Assembly (NCBI RefSeq): GCF_025420485.1
Contig: NZ_JAOEFD010000007.1
Location: 62,001-126,000 of the forward strand
Origin: Nesterenkonia marinintestina
Lineage (GTDB): Bacteria > Actinomycetota > Actinomycetes > Actinomycetales > Micrococcaceae
Direction of reading: 5' to 3'
DNA length: 64,000 nt
Below, one piece after another: positions 17,946 to 27,166 of the stretch. A program made the translations under genes and the position numbers. Positions within the stretch are counted from its first letter, which is position 1, and each line of letters opens with the position of its first letter. The notes under the pieces were generated by a model. The model saw only the letters and a list, made by a program, of their open reading frames with translations, did no database searches and was not told the origin of the DNA.

Positions 17946-18545
17946 ATGCCGAAGATCGTCGACCACGCGGCGCGGCGGGAGGAGCTGGTGCGCACCACCT
18001 GGCGGATCATCGCCCGCCACGGCCTGGACCGAGCCACGATGCGCCAGATCGCCACCGAGGCCGGCTTCGCCAACGGGGCGCTCAAGCCCTACTTCCCGAC
18101 CAAGACGGACCTCATCGAGGCCACCTACACCTACGTCTTCGAACGCACCAACGAACGTGCCCGGCGCAGCACCGCAGGCCTGAGCGGACTGGAGGCGGTC
18201 GAAGCCTTCGTCCGCGAGGTGCTCCCGCTCGACGACACCCGGCTCGACGAGGCCCGGGTCGTCATCCCGTTCTGGCAGGAGGCCGCACACCGGCCGGAGA
18301 GGGCCGCGGCGAACAACGCGGCTATGGGTCAGTGGCGTCGCTGGCTGATCTCCTGGCTGAGCGAGGCCCGTGAGGACTCACCCCTGCTCGGAAGCCTCGA
18401 CCTCGAGATCGTGTCCGACGCCCTGCTGACGTGGATGCTGGGAGCCCAGATCACCGCCGTGATGGAGCCCGAACGCTACTCCCCGGAGGAGCTGGAGTCT
18501 CAGCTGCAGCTCCAGCTGAGACTCCTGACCGCCGCGACGAGCTGA
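17946..18545 (+). CDS. TetR-family regulator (BetI-like)
   Basis: A 199-residue regulator. The N-terminal HTH reads RIIARHGLDRATMRQIATEA then GFANGALKPYFPTKTDL, a standard TetR DNA-binding domain; the long helical C-terminal domain is the ligand pocket. The variant with GALKPYF and a DLIEATYTYVF continuation resembles BetI-type regulators. The ATG at 17946 follows GAGAGGGGGC. Divergent from the amine oxidase and upstream of the aldehyde dehydrogenase, it probably represses one or both in response to an amine or aldehyde. Confidence 0.88.
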   Translation: MPKIVDHAARREELVRTTWRIIARHGLDRATMRQIATEAGFANGALKPYFPTKTDLIEATYTYVFERTNERARRSTAGLSGLEAVEAFVREVLPLDDTRLDEARVVIPFWQEAAHRPERAAANNAAMGQWRRWLISWLSEAREDSPLLGSLDLEIVSDALLTWMLGAQITAVMEPERYSPEELESQLQLQLRLLTAATS

Positions 18546-18758
18546 CGACCGCGGAGCAGAGCGGACAATTTTCTTCTCCATCGGGAGAGAAACAGTGACA
18601 AGCACTCCCCTCCGGGTCTACAGTGACGACCATGTGGCACAGATCACATGCCCGACATCCTGCGCAGGAGGCCACGATGTCCGTCACAGAATCCGCTCCG
18701 AGCCGGCACGCCGAGCCCGCGTCGACCACCCCAGGAACGACAGTACGGAAGGACACCC

Positions 18759-20186
18759 ATGAACGCCCAGACTCCCGACCTCACCACCTACCAGGGCCTG
18801 CTGGAGGCCGTGACCGACGCGCACAGCGGCTGGGAGTCGAAGGACCCCGCCACCGGTGAGGTGATCGGCGGCGTGCCGCAGCGCTCCGTCGGCGACCTCG
18901 ACGCCGCCGTCGTCCGGGCCCGCGAGGTGCAGCCCGCGTGGGCGGCGAAGACCCACGAGGAGCGCAGCGCTGCGCTGAACGCGGCGGCCGATGCGATCGA
19001 GGCCTCCGCCGAGGCGCTGGCGGAGCTGCTCTCCCGCGAGCAGGGCAAGCCGCTGAACGGACCCAACGCCCGCTTCGAGGTGGGCGGCTGCGCGGCCTGG
19101 ACCCGCGCCAACGCGGCCTTCCCCATCGAACCGGAGACCCTCGTCGACGACGACTCCGGCACGGCCCAGCTGGAGTGGATGCCGCTGGGCGTCGTCGGAG
19201 CCGTCGGGCCGTGGAACTGGCCCATGCTGATCTCGATCTGGCAGATCGCCCCGTCGCTGCGGATGGGGAACACGGTGGTGCTCAAGCCCTCCGAGCACAC
19301 CCCGCTCTCGGTGCTCGCGCTGGCGGCGGTGATGAACCAGGTCCTCCCCGAGGGCGTGCTGCAGGTCCTGACCGGCGACGGTGAGCTGGGCGCGGCACTG
19401 ACCTCGCACGAGGGGTTCGACAAGATCACCTTCACCGGATCGGTGTCCACGGGACAGGCGATCATGCGTGCCGCCGCCGACAACCTCACACGCCTGACAC
19501 TGGAGCTGGGCGGGAACGACGCCGGCATCGTCCTCGACGACGCCGACCCGGCCGCCATCGCCGAGGGGCTCTTCTGGGGGGCGTTCATCAACACCGGACA
19601 GACCTGTGCGGCGATGAAGCGGCTCTACGTGCCGGACTCGCTGTACGACCAGGTCTGCGAGGCGCTGGTGGACATCGCCCGGCAGATGCCGATGGGGGTG
19701 GGGCTGGAGGAGCAGAACGTGCTCGGCCCGCTGCAGAACCGGTCCCAGTACGAGATCGTCGCCCGGCTGGTGGAGGCCGCCCGGAGCTCCGGGGCCCGCA
19801 TCCTGCTCGGCGGCGATCCGGACGAGTCCCAGGCCGGGAACTTCTACCCGACGACGCTGGTCGCCGACGTCGACGACGAGAACCCGCTGGTGGCCGAGGA
19901 GCAGTTCGGTCCGGCGCTGCCGATCATGCGGTATTCGGACCTCGACGACGCCGTCGCCCGGGCGAACGGGGTCGAGGTGGGCCTCGGCGCCTCGGTGTGG
20001 AGTCCGAACATCGACCGGGCCCGCGAGGTGGCGTCTCGGCTGCAGGCGGGGACCGTGTGGATCAACAAGCACGGGGCGATCGATCCGCGCGTGCCCTTCG
20101 GTGGGGCGAAGAGCTCCGGGTTCGGGCTGGAGTTCGGCGTGGAGGGCCTGAAGGCGGTGGCGCAGCCGCGGGCGATCTCCTGGTGA
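18759..20186 (+). CDS. NAD(P)-dependent aldehyde dehydrogenase
   Basis: A 475-residue ALDH oxidising an aldehyde to the acid. Catalytic Cys283 lies in NTGQTCAAMKRLY and the general-base Glu249 in LTLELGGNDAGIV. The GAVGPWNWP cofactor segment and the C-terminal PFGGAKSSGFG are also present. The ATG at 18759 has GGAAGGA upstream. A second ATG at 18677, in another frame, has a strong AGGAGG and would encode a 60-residue peptide overlapping this start. Location beside the amine oxidase and TetR suggests it clears the aldehyde product; the substrate is otherwise unknown. Confidence 0.92.
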   Translation: MNAQTPDLTTYQGLLEAVTDAHSGWESKDPATGEVIGGVPQRSVGDLDAAVVRAREVQPAWAAKTHEERSAALNAAADAIEASAEALAELLSREQGKPLNGPNARFEVGGCAAWTRANAAFPIEPETLVDDDSGTAQLEWMPLGVVGAVGPWNWPMLISIWQIAPSLRMGNTVVLKPSEHTPLSVLALAAVMNQVLPEGVLQVLTGDGELGAALTSHEGFDKITFTGSVSTGQAIMRAAADNLTRLTLELGGNDAGIVLDDADPAAIAEGLFWGAFINTGQTCAAMKRLYVPDSLYDQVCEALVDIARQMPMGVGLEEQNVLGPLQNRSQYEIVARLVEAARSSGARILLGGDPDESQAGNFYPTTLVADVDDENPLVAEEQFGPALPIMRYSDLDDAVARANGVEVGLGASVWSPNIDRAREVASRLQAGTVWINKHGAIDPRVPFGGAKSSGFGLEFGVEGLKAVAQPRAISW

Positions 20187-20199
20187 TCCCCTCCTGACC

Positions 20200-20277
20200 C
20201 ACATCGAGTCCCCGATCTCAGCGGCGTGTCGGGCCGGAATCGGCCTCAGATGCTGCAGAGATCGGGGACTCGATGTG
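20200..20277. terminator. Long inverted repeat between ALDH and thiF
   Basis: A perfect 19-bp inverted repeat, CACATCGAGTCCCCGATCT (20200-20218) against its complement at 20259-20277. The 40-bp loop holds a second small hairpin (GGGCCG-GAAT-CGGCCT). It lies between two convergent genes, so a bidirectional terminator is likely, though the arms are long for one. Confidence 0.65.
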
Positions 20278-20287
20278 CGGGGTGGGA

Positions 20288-21526
20288 CTACAGGGCGTCT
20301 TGGACCTCGGTGTAGGGGCCGATGATGCTGCGCAGCGGAGCCTCCGGGTGCGCGCGCAGGATGGTGTCCACGGCCTCCCGCGAGCGCACGCCGGCCTTGC
20401 AGTGCACATACAGCGGCTTCTCCTCGGTGGCCTCGGCCAGCCCGGGGATCTCGGGGAGGCCTCGGCGGATCTCGCTGAGCGGGAGGTTCTGTGCGCCGTC
20501 GAGGTGCCCCATCGAGTGCTCCCACCCTTCTCGGACGTCGAGCACTCCGGAGGCGCGCCCGTCGCGCAGGGCGGTCGCGGCCTCTCGCGGGGTGACCTCG
20601 TCGTGGGCGAAGGGGTCACCGGTGAACGGGTTGATGCGCATCGCGTCCTCCTGGGTGTCGGTCTCGTCCGACTCGTGCGGCTCGTCCGGGGCGGCGACGT
20701 CGGCGCCGATGGTGGTGACCGGTTCGCGGTCCGGGTCTCGGGTCAGCGCCATCTCCCGGAAGGTGGCGGTCAGGGCGTCGTAGACCAGGACTCGGCCGAG
20801 CAGGGTCCTCCCGATGCCGGCGATCAGCTTGATGGTCTCCGTGGCCATCAGGGTGCCGACCACTCCGGGCAGCACGCCGAGGACCCCGGCTTCGGCGCAG
20901 GTGGGAACCTCCCCGGGGTCGGGGGCCTCCGGGTAGAGGTCGCGGTAGGTGGGGCCGGGTCCGTCGTCCCATCCGGGCAGCCGGGGGCGTGACCAGAACA
21001 GGCTGACCTGGCCGGCGAAGCGGAGGATGGATCCGCTGATGAGCGGCTTCTCGGCGATCTCGCAGGCGTCGGAGACGACGTAGCGGGTGGCGAAGTTGTC
21101 GGAGCCGTCGACGACGACGTCGCAGTCGGCGACGAGTGTCAGGGCGTTCGCCGCGCTGATCGGCTCGTGGTGCTCGTGGATCACGATCTCCGGGTGCAGC
21201 CCGCGCATCACCTCGGCGGCGTGGGAGGCCTTGGACTCTCCGATGACGTGCTCGGAGTGGATGACCTGGCGGTGGAGGTTCGAGCGGTCGACGACGTCAT
21301 GGTCGACCACGTCGATGGTCCCGACGCCTGCCGCGGCCAGGTAGGTGAGGATGGGGGCGCCGAGGCCGCCGACGCCGATCACGAGGACCCGGGCGTCCAG
21401 GAGGCTCAGCTGGGCCTCGACGCCGAATCCGTTCAGCGAGAGGTGCCGCTGGAAGCGCTCGAGCTGGGAGGCCGAGAGGTCCTCGACGGTGCGGGTGGGG
21501 GTGACGAGCCTGTGGTGAGTGGTCAT
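20288..21526 (-). CDS. thiF: ThiF/MoeB-type adenylyltransferase fused to rhodanese
   Basis: A 412-residue E1-like enzyme. Residues 46-55 carry the ATP-binding VIGVGGLGAP, DGSDNFATRY follows, and the catalytic Cys lies in TCAEAGVLG. From about residue 300 a rhodanese domain follows (LDVREGWEHSMGHL, active Cys in VHCKAGVRS). It should adenylate the C-terminal Gly of ThiS and pass on sulfur; the same protein could serve MoaD-like carriers. The CxxC zinc pairs of classical MoeB/ThiF are missing: the first site reads PTYRDLYPEAP. It is last in thiO-S-G-F, starting 8 bp after thiG. Confidence 0.9.
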   Translation of the reverse strand: MTTHHRLVTPTRTVEDLSASQLERFQRHLSLNGFGVEAQLSLLDARVLVIGVGGLGAPILTYLAAAGVGTIDVVDHDVVDRSNLHRQVIHSEHVIGESKASHAAEVMRGLHPEIVIHEHHEPISAANALTLVADCDVVVDGSDNFATRYVVSDACEIAEKPLISGSILRFAGQVSLFWSRPRLPGWDDGPGPTYRDLYPEAPDPGEVPTCAEAGVLGVLPGVVGTLMATETIKLIAGIGRTLLGRVLVYDALTATFREMALTRDPDREPVTTIGADVAAPDEPHESDETDTQEDAMRINPFTGDPFAHDEVTPREAATALRDGRASGVLDVREGWEHSMGHLDGAQNLPLSEIRRGLPEIPGLAEATEEKPLYVHCKAGVRSREAVDTILRAHPEAPLRSIIGPYTEVQDAL

Positions 21527-21534
21527 GGGGTCCT

Positions 21535-22674
<1,140 letters not shown>

Positions 22675-23862
22675 TCAGCCGCGGGTGCGTCGGGTGGGGC
22701 TCATGTGGTCGAGCATCCGGCGGTCGTCCTCGTCGAGCGCGGCCCCGGTGAGCAGTGCGGCTCCGAGGCGGGCGGCGAGCGGGGCGAGCAGGATGCCGTG
22801 GCGGGAGTAGCCGGTGGAGACGACGACGTCGTCGTGGTCGGGCAGCCGGCCGAGGTAGGGGATGTCGTCGGGGGTGCCGGGACGGGCGCGGGTGGTGACC
22901 TCGACGAGCTCGGTCTCTCGGACGGCGGGGAGGACGCGGACGGCGTCGTCGAGAAGCTCCTGGACTGCGCCGGTCCGGGTCCCGGTGAGGCCGTCCTCGC
23001 GGGAGGAGGCTCCGACCACGAGTCCGCCGTCGGCGCGCGGCACCAGGTACACCGATCGGCCGGCGACCAGCGCCCGCACGGTGGCGTGCACGATGTGCTG
23101 CTCGCCGGACATGAGCTGGTCCTCGGTCACGCGGAGCCGGAGCACGTCGCCGTGTATGGGACGGAGGTCCAGAGGTGTGCTGTCAGGGAGTCCGGCGATG
23201 TCTCCATAGCCGAGCCCGGGGGCCAGCAGGACCTTGTCTGCGGTGAGGGTCTCGGATCCGGTGCGGTCGAGGGGCGCGACGTCGGCGTCGGCCGGGGCGA
23301 GGGAGACCCGGAGCCCGTCGTCGACGGTGCCGACCTCGGTGACCCGTGCGGTGACGAACTCGGCGCCGGCGTCGGTGAGGGCGTCGACGGTGCAGCGCAT
23401 GAGCATCCGCGGGTCGACCTGGTGGTCGGAGGGCACCTCCCAGGCCTTGGCCAGGCCGGGGGCGAGGCTCGGTTCCCGGCGGCGCAGCGCGGTGCCGGTC
23501 AGCGGGGCGACGTCCATGCCGTGGGCCTGCTGCACATCGACGAGTCGGGCGACGGCGTCGCGGTCGGAGCGGTCGGCGGCCAGCAGCAGGGTGCCGTTCT
23601 CGTGGAACCCGGTGGGTGCGTCGGTCGCTTCGGAGAGCGAGGCCAGGAGGTCGGGGTACTCCGCCCGAGCGGCGGCCATGATGGCCCAGAGTCGGTCCTG
23701 CCCGTACTGGACCTCGCTGACGGGTGCGAGCATCCCGGCGGCGGCGTAGGAGGCCTCGTGTCCGATCTCGGGGGCGACGACGGTGACCCGGTGGTCGCTG
23801 CGGATGAGCTCCCAGGCGGTGAGGAGGCCGATGACGCCGGCGCCGACGACTGCGACGTGCAT
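22675..23862 (-). CDS. thiO: Glycine oxidase ThiO
   Basis: A 395-residue FAD-dependent DAO-family oxidase that supplies dehydroglycine (iminoacetate) to ThiG in aerobes. The N-terminal dinucleotide fold reads VAVVGAGVIGLLTAWEL, the middle has PIHGDVLRLR and YLVPRADGGLVVGAS, and the C-terminal FAD loop reads STGYSRHGILLAPLAARLG. GAGGAGGAAG precedes the ATG at 23862. First gene of thiO-S-G-F, directly behind a TPP riboswitch. The ThiO rather than ThiH route indicates oxygen-dependent thiazole synthesis. Confidence 0.94.
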   Translation of the reverse strand: MHVAVVGAGVIGLLTAWELIRSDHRVTVVAPEIGHEASYAAAGMLAPVSEVQYGQDRLWAIMAAARAEYPDLLASLSEATDAPTGFHENGTLLLAADRSDRDAVARLVDVQQAHGMDVAPLTGTALRRREPSLAPGLAKAWEVPSDHQVDPRMLMRCTVDALTDAGAEFVTARVTEVGTVDDGLRVSLAPADADVAPLDRTGSETLTADKVLLAPGLGYGDIAGLPDSTPLDLRPIHGDVLRLRVTEDQLMSGEQHIVHATVRALVAGRSVYLVPRADGGLVVGASSREDGLTGTRTGAVQELLDDAVRVLPAVRETELVEVTTRARPGTPDDIPYLGRLPDHDDVVVSTGYSRHGILLAPLAARLGAALLTGAALDEDDRRMLDHMSPTRRTRG

Positions 23863-23882
23863 GGCTTCCTCCTCACGACGGT

Positions 23883-23966
23883 TCGGGCGTCCTCAGCCCT
23901 AGCCGCATCGAGTCCGAGTGGTCGGCGGATTCGCCCTCTCAGCCCGGCCGTCCCGGGCTCCCACGG
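23883..23966 (-). promoter_or_regulatory. TPP (THI-box) riboswitch upstream of thiO
   Basis: On the minus strand the leader contains GGGAGCCC, then GGGCTGAGAGGGCG, CCGCCGACC, GGACTCGATGCGGCTAGGGC and a closing GAGGACGCCC. The order CTGAGA - GACC - (A/G)ACTCGAT - CGGCTAGGGCTGAGGA corresponds to the conserved J2/4, P4/P5 and P3 blocks of THI-box RNAs, in the form seen in high-GC actinobacteria. It ends about 20 nt before the thiO ATG, so it probably masks the GAGGAGG ribosome site when TPP is bound. Confidence 0.82.
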
Positions 23967-24049
23967 AATTCTGTCCGTCCTCCAGTCTAGTGGCGACGGT
24001 CAAGGCGCCGCAGAGGTCGACCGGGCCCGAGACAGTCGGCCGAGGGACG

Positions 24050-25711
24050 TCAGAGGTGCGAGTCGCCGGCGGCCGCGTGGTGGGCCCCACCCACCACGGT
24101 GCCCCTCACCGGCACATCGCCCAAGTCCTCGGGAGGCACATCGAGCGGGTCCTGCTCCAGCACTGCGAAGTCGGCGTACATGCCCGGTCGGATCGCCCCG
24201 ACCTCGTGGTCCATCTTCAGCATGTGTGCGGCACCGACCGTCATCGCTTCGAGTCCCTGCTGGACGCTGATCCGCTCGCGCTGCCCCATCACCCGGCCGG
24301 ACATGGTCAGTCGGGTCGCCGCGTGCTTCACGGTGGCCAACGGTCCCAGCGGGGTGACCGGGCTGTCGGAGTGCAGCGAGATCGGCACCCCGGAGGCGAT
24401 CGCGGTCGCCGCCGCGTTCATCCGTCGTGCCCGGTCCGGGCCGAGGGTGATGTCGAGGTGCTGGTCGCCCCAGGCCCAGATGTGGTTCGCGAAGACGTTG
24501 GCACAGGCACCGAGCGCGGCCATCCGCCGGTACTGGGAGGGAGTCGTCATCTGTGAGTGCGTGCAGGTGTGACGGTGGTCGGGGCGCGGGTGCTCTGTCA
24601 GCACGGCTTCGAGGGTGTCGAGGAAGAGCTCGGTGGCCTCGTCTCCGTTGCAGTGGACGTGGATGAGTGCTCCTGCGCGGTGGAAGGCCGCGAACGCCTC
24701 GTAGTACTCCTCGGCGGTCACGTTCCACATTCCGTTGGGCTGGTCGCCGTAGTAGCCGGGCTCCATGAGCCGAGCGGTGAAGCTCTGGATGGAGCCGTCG
24801 AGCATGAGCTTGGCATGGCCGAATCGGAGACGGTCGGTGTTCGTGCCGGCCAGTTCGCCCAGCCGGGCGGCCGCCTCCGGGAGCGGACGTGAGGGGTCGC
24901 CCACCCCGGCGCCGAAGTGGAAGACGCTGAGCCGGGCCGGGTAGCTCTCGTCGACGACGTCGCGGTAGAGCGCGACCCCGTCGTCGTCCATCAGCCGTGT
25001 GGTGCCCAGGTCGGTGAGGGTGGTCGTACCGGTGTTGACCGCGGCCTGTCCGAACCGGCGCAGCGCCGTCGCATCGATGGTCAGAGGCCCTCGCCCCTCG
25101 AGGAGCTCGCCGACCAGCGCCATCGCCTCGAACTCCTGGAGCACACCGGTCGGCTCTCCGCGGTCGTCGGTGATCACGCCGGGGACGTCGGTGCCGGAAT
25201 CGATGCCGAAGCGACGCATCGTCGCACTGTTGACGGCGCAGAGGTGAGCGTTGGCATGCATCACGTGGATGGGCCGGACGTCGGACACCTGGTCGAGCTC
25301 GGCCGCGGCCAAGGGGGCTCCGCCCAGGTGAAGGGGGTCCAGCCCCCAGCCCAGCAGCGGCGTCTCGGCGTCGGGCAGCTCGTCGGCGGCCCGACACAGC
25401 CGGTCGAGGACCTCGTCGACGGTCGTGCAGCCCGGCCAGAACCGGCCCTCAGGGTCCGTGCGGTCCAGCATCCCGACGTAGACGTCCTGCCAGACGGTGC
25501 CGGTGCCGGCGTGGCTGTGCGCCTCGACGAACCCCGGCAGCAGCACCGCGTCCTCATAGCGCCGGTCGAGGCGGGCGTGCGGGTACTCCATGAGCTCCTC
25601 GACGGTGCCCACCGCGCGGATGCGGTCCCCGCGGACGGCCACGGCCTCCGCCGTGGGGACGGCCGGATCCATGGTGCGGATCAGACGTGCGGGATAGACG
25701 ACGGTGTCCAT
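24050..25711 (-). CDS. Amidohydrolase of the YtcJ type
   Basis: A 553-residue metal-dependent amidohydrolase. It begins VVYPARLIRTMDPAVPTAEA, the usual N-terminal strand domain, then FVEAHSHAGTG (metal HxH), HVHCNGDEA, THSQM and SDSPVTPLGP with the metal-ligand Asp. The C-terminal GAIRPGMYADFAVLEQDPL closes the composite beta-sandwich. YtcJ-like enzymes act on N-acyl or amide compounds; the substrate is unknown. ATG at 25711 follows GAGGAGAGG. It stands alone, divergent from the ADP-ribosyltransferase-like gene. Confidence 0.85.
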   Translation of the reverse strand: MDTVVYPARLIRTMDPAVPTAEAVAVRGDRIRAVGTVEELMEYPHARLDRRYEDAVLLPGFVEAHSHAGTGTVWQDVYVGMLDRTDPEGRFWPGCTTVDEVLDRLCRAADELPDAETPLLGWGLDPLHLGGAPLAAAELDQVSDVRPIHVMHANAHLCAVNSATMRRFGIDSGTDVPGVITDDRGEPTGVLQEFEAMALVGELLEGRGPLTIDATALRRFGQAAVNTGTTTLTDLGTTRLMDDDGVALYRDVVDESYPARLSVFHFGAGVGDPSRPLPEAAARLGELAGTNTDRLRFGHAKLMLDGSIQSFTARLMEPGYYGDQPNGMWNVTAEEYYEAFAAFHRAGALIHVHCNGDEATELFLDTLEAVLTEHPRPDHRHTCTHSQMTTPSQYRRMAALGACANVFANHIWAWGDQHLDITLGPDRARRMNAAATAIASGVPISLHSDSPVTPLGPLATVKHAATRLTMSGRVMGQRERISVQQGLEAMTVGAAHMLKMDHEVGAIRPGMYADFAVLEQDPLDVPPEDLGDVPVRGTVVGGAHHAAAGDSHL

Positions 25712-25816
25712 CGACGATGCTCCTCTCCTCAGCTGCGCGGCCGATGCTCGGGTGAGGACTTCATGTCCTGATGGTAGGCCGTGACGGTCTCGTCCTCGGT
25801 TGAGTAGTGTCGCCCC

Positions 25817-26347
25817 ATGTCCTCGCAGAGTCGCACGACGGCGGCGCCCACCTCCGGCGGCGACCGGTGGCGGCGCCTGGCTGCCGCTGCGGATGGGGGC
25901 GCCCTACTGCACGGCTCCCGCACGCCGGGCCTCACCCAGTTGGAACCGCGAGCACCCTTCGACCTCAGCGCGGACGACTACTCGAAGCAGACCGCGGTCT
26001 TCGCGACGGAGGATCCCACCTGGGCGATCGCCTATGCCGTCCGGGATGAGGAGTCGCGGCACTTCCGCAGCGCCTGCTTCTACCCCGGGGCCGCCGTGGG
26101 CACACCGGAGCGGCGCCGAATCATGCTCGACTTCGACGTCGACGACGAGGGAGCTCCGCGTCTCTCACCCGGAGTCGTTTACATCCTCGATCCGACGGGC
26201 TTCTCGCGCATGCCCTCCCACCACGACCCTGAGTTCGGGCTGATCACCGAATGCCAGTGGGCCAGTCCGACCGCCGCACGCATCGCCGACGCGGTCCTGG
26301 TGACCCCGGAGGACCTGCCGAGACATCTGGTGTCCCGCTCGGCGTGA
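25817..26347 (+). CDS. Conserved hypothetical, ADP-ribosyltransferase-like fold suspected
   Basis: A 176-residue soluble protein, not confidently assigned. LLHGSRTPGLTQLEPR (about residues 30-45) followed by QTAVFATEDPTWAIAYAV (about 57-74) resembles uncharacterised bacterial proteins with an HGS motif and a Thr/Asp segment characteristic of ADP-ribosyltransferase-like folds. No transmembrane segment or signal peptide. The ATG at 25817 is 6 nt after TAGTGT and lacks a Shine-Dalgarno, suggesting a leaderless mRNA. No antitoxin, effector or defence gene is adjacent, so there is no context for a toxin role. Confidence 0.6.
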   Translation: MSSQSRTTAAPTSGGDRWRRLAAAADGGALLHGSRTPGLTQLEPRAPFDLSADDYSKQTAVFATEDPTWAIAYAVRDEESRHFRSACFYPGAAVGTPERRRIMLDFDVDDEGAPRLSPGVVYILDPTGFSRMPSHHDPEFGLITECQWASPTAARIADAVLVTPEDLPRHLVSRSA

Positions 26348-26424
26348 GTCGTGGGACGACGGGTGGGTCGGCTCACCGCGAGGAGCTTCGCCGACGTCTC
26401 CCGCCCGCTCGGTAGGATCCGTCC

Positions 26425-27069
26425 ATGAGCCGCCGCACCGACCTGCGCTTCGACGGTCACATCGTCGGTGCGGGCACCGCCTCCGGCACCCGGCTCGTGC
26501 TCGGCTGCTGGTCCCGGACTCCGCACGGTCCCTTCGCCGATGTCATGGTCGAGCGCGCCGACGGTCGTCGGACGCTGCTGGCCCCGGACGAGTGGGTCGC
26601 AGAGTTCGTCTCCACCACCTATCGCTTCGACGAGGTCCGAATCGTCGACGTCGTCCTGACCCGCAGCGGCACCCGGCGCGGCTCGGTGTGGGAACTCACG
26701 GCCGGCCCGCTGGACTGGAGGTTCACGATCGGCGCGCGGGCGCCCCTGGGGCACCTGTTCCGCGCGATCCCGGGCCCCGTCGCCCGGGCGCTGCCCACCG
26801 CACGGGTCACCGACCAGGTCGCCCGTCGCATCATGCCCGGCGTCCGGACAGTAGGCTCCGCCGGCAACGGTCGGCTCGAATGGTACGCCGCCACGGACCT
26901 CCACCCCCTGCGCACCTCCCGGGCGCGCTGGGACGGTGCCGACATGGGCGGTCTCGTCGACGTCGACCCACCCACCCGCTTCGGCTTCAGCTCCACCCCG
27001 CGCACGCCGGGGGTGACCGCGGTGACCACCACCGTCAGGATCCCGGCCCACCACCGCCTCGCCCGCTGA
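26425..27069 (+). CDS. Conserved hypothetical protein, 214 aa
   Basis: Not recognised. The protein looks soluble: a beta-rich N-terminal part (RFDGHIVGAGTASGTRLVLG), a middle with GAGxRAPL-type turns and a Trp/Phe-rich strand region, and an Arg/Thr-rich C-terminus. No catalytic motif stands out and there is no membrane segment. Codon use and GC are like its neighbours. The ATG at 26425 follows TAGGAT by 6 nt, a probable leaderless promoter. It lies just upstream of the gluconate permease on the same strand but 97 bp away. Confidence 0.7.
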   Translation: MSRRTDLRFDGHIVGAGTASGTRLVLGCWSRTPHGPFADVMVERADGRRTLLAPDEWVAEFVSTTYRFDEVRIVDVVLTRSGTRRGSVWELTAGPLDWRFTIGARAPLGHLFRAIPGPVARALPTARVTDQVARRIMPGVRTVGSAGNGRLEWYAATDLHPLRTSRARWDGADMGGLVDVDPPTRFGFSSTPRTPGVTAVTTTVRIPAHHRLAR

Positions 27070-27166
27070 CCGATCCCCGCGACTGTGAATCGTGCGACAA
27101 TCGCACTGCTCACACACCCCGGCACACTGAGGTGCCGCCGCGTCTCGAGACCTGAGGGGGACTCGC

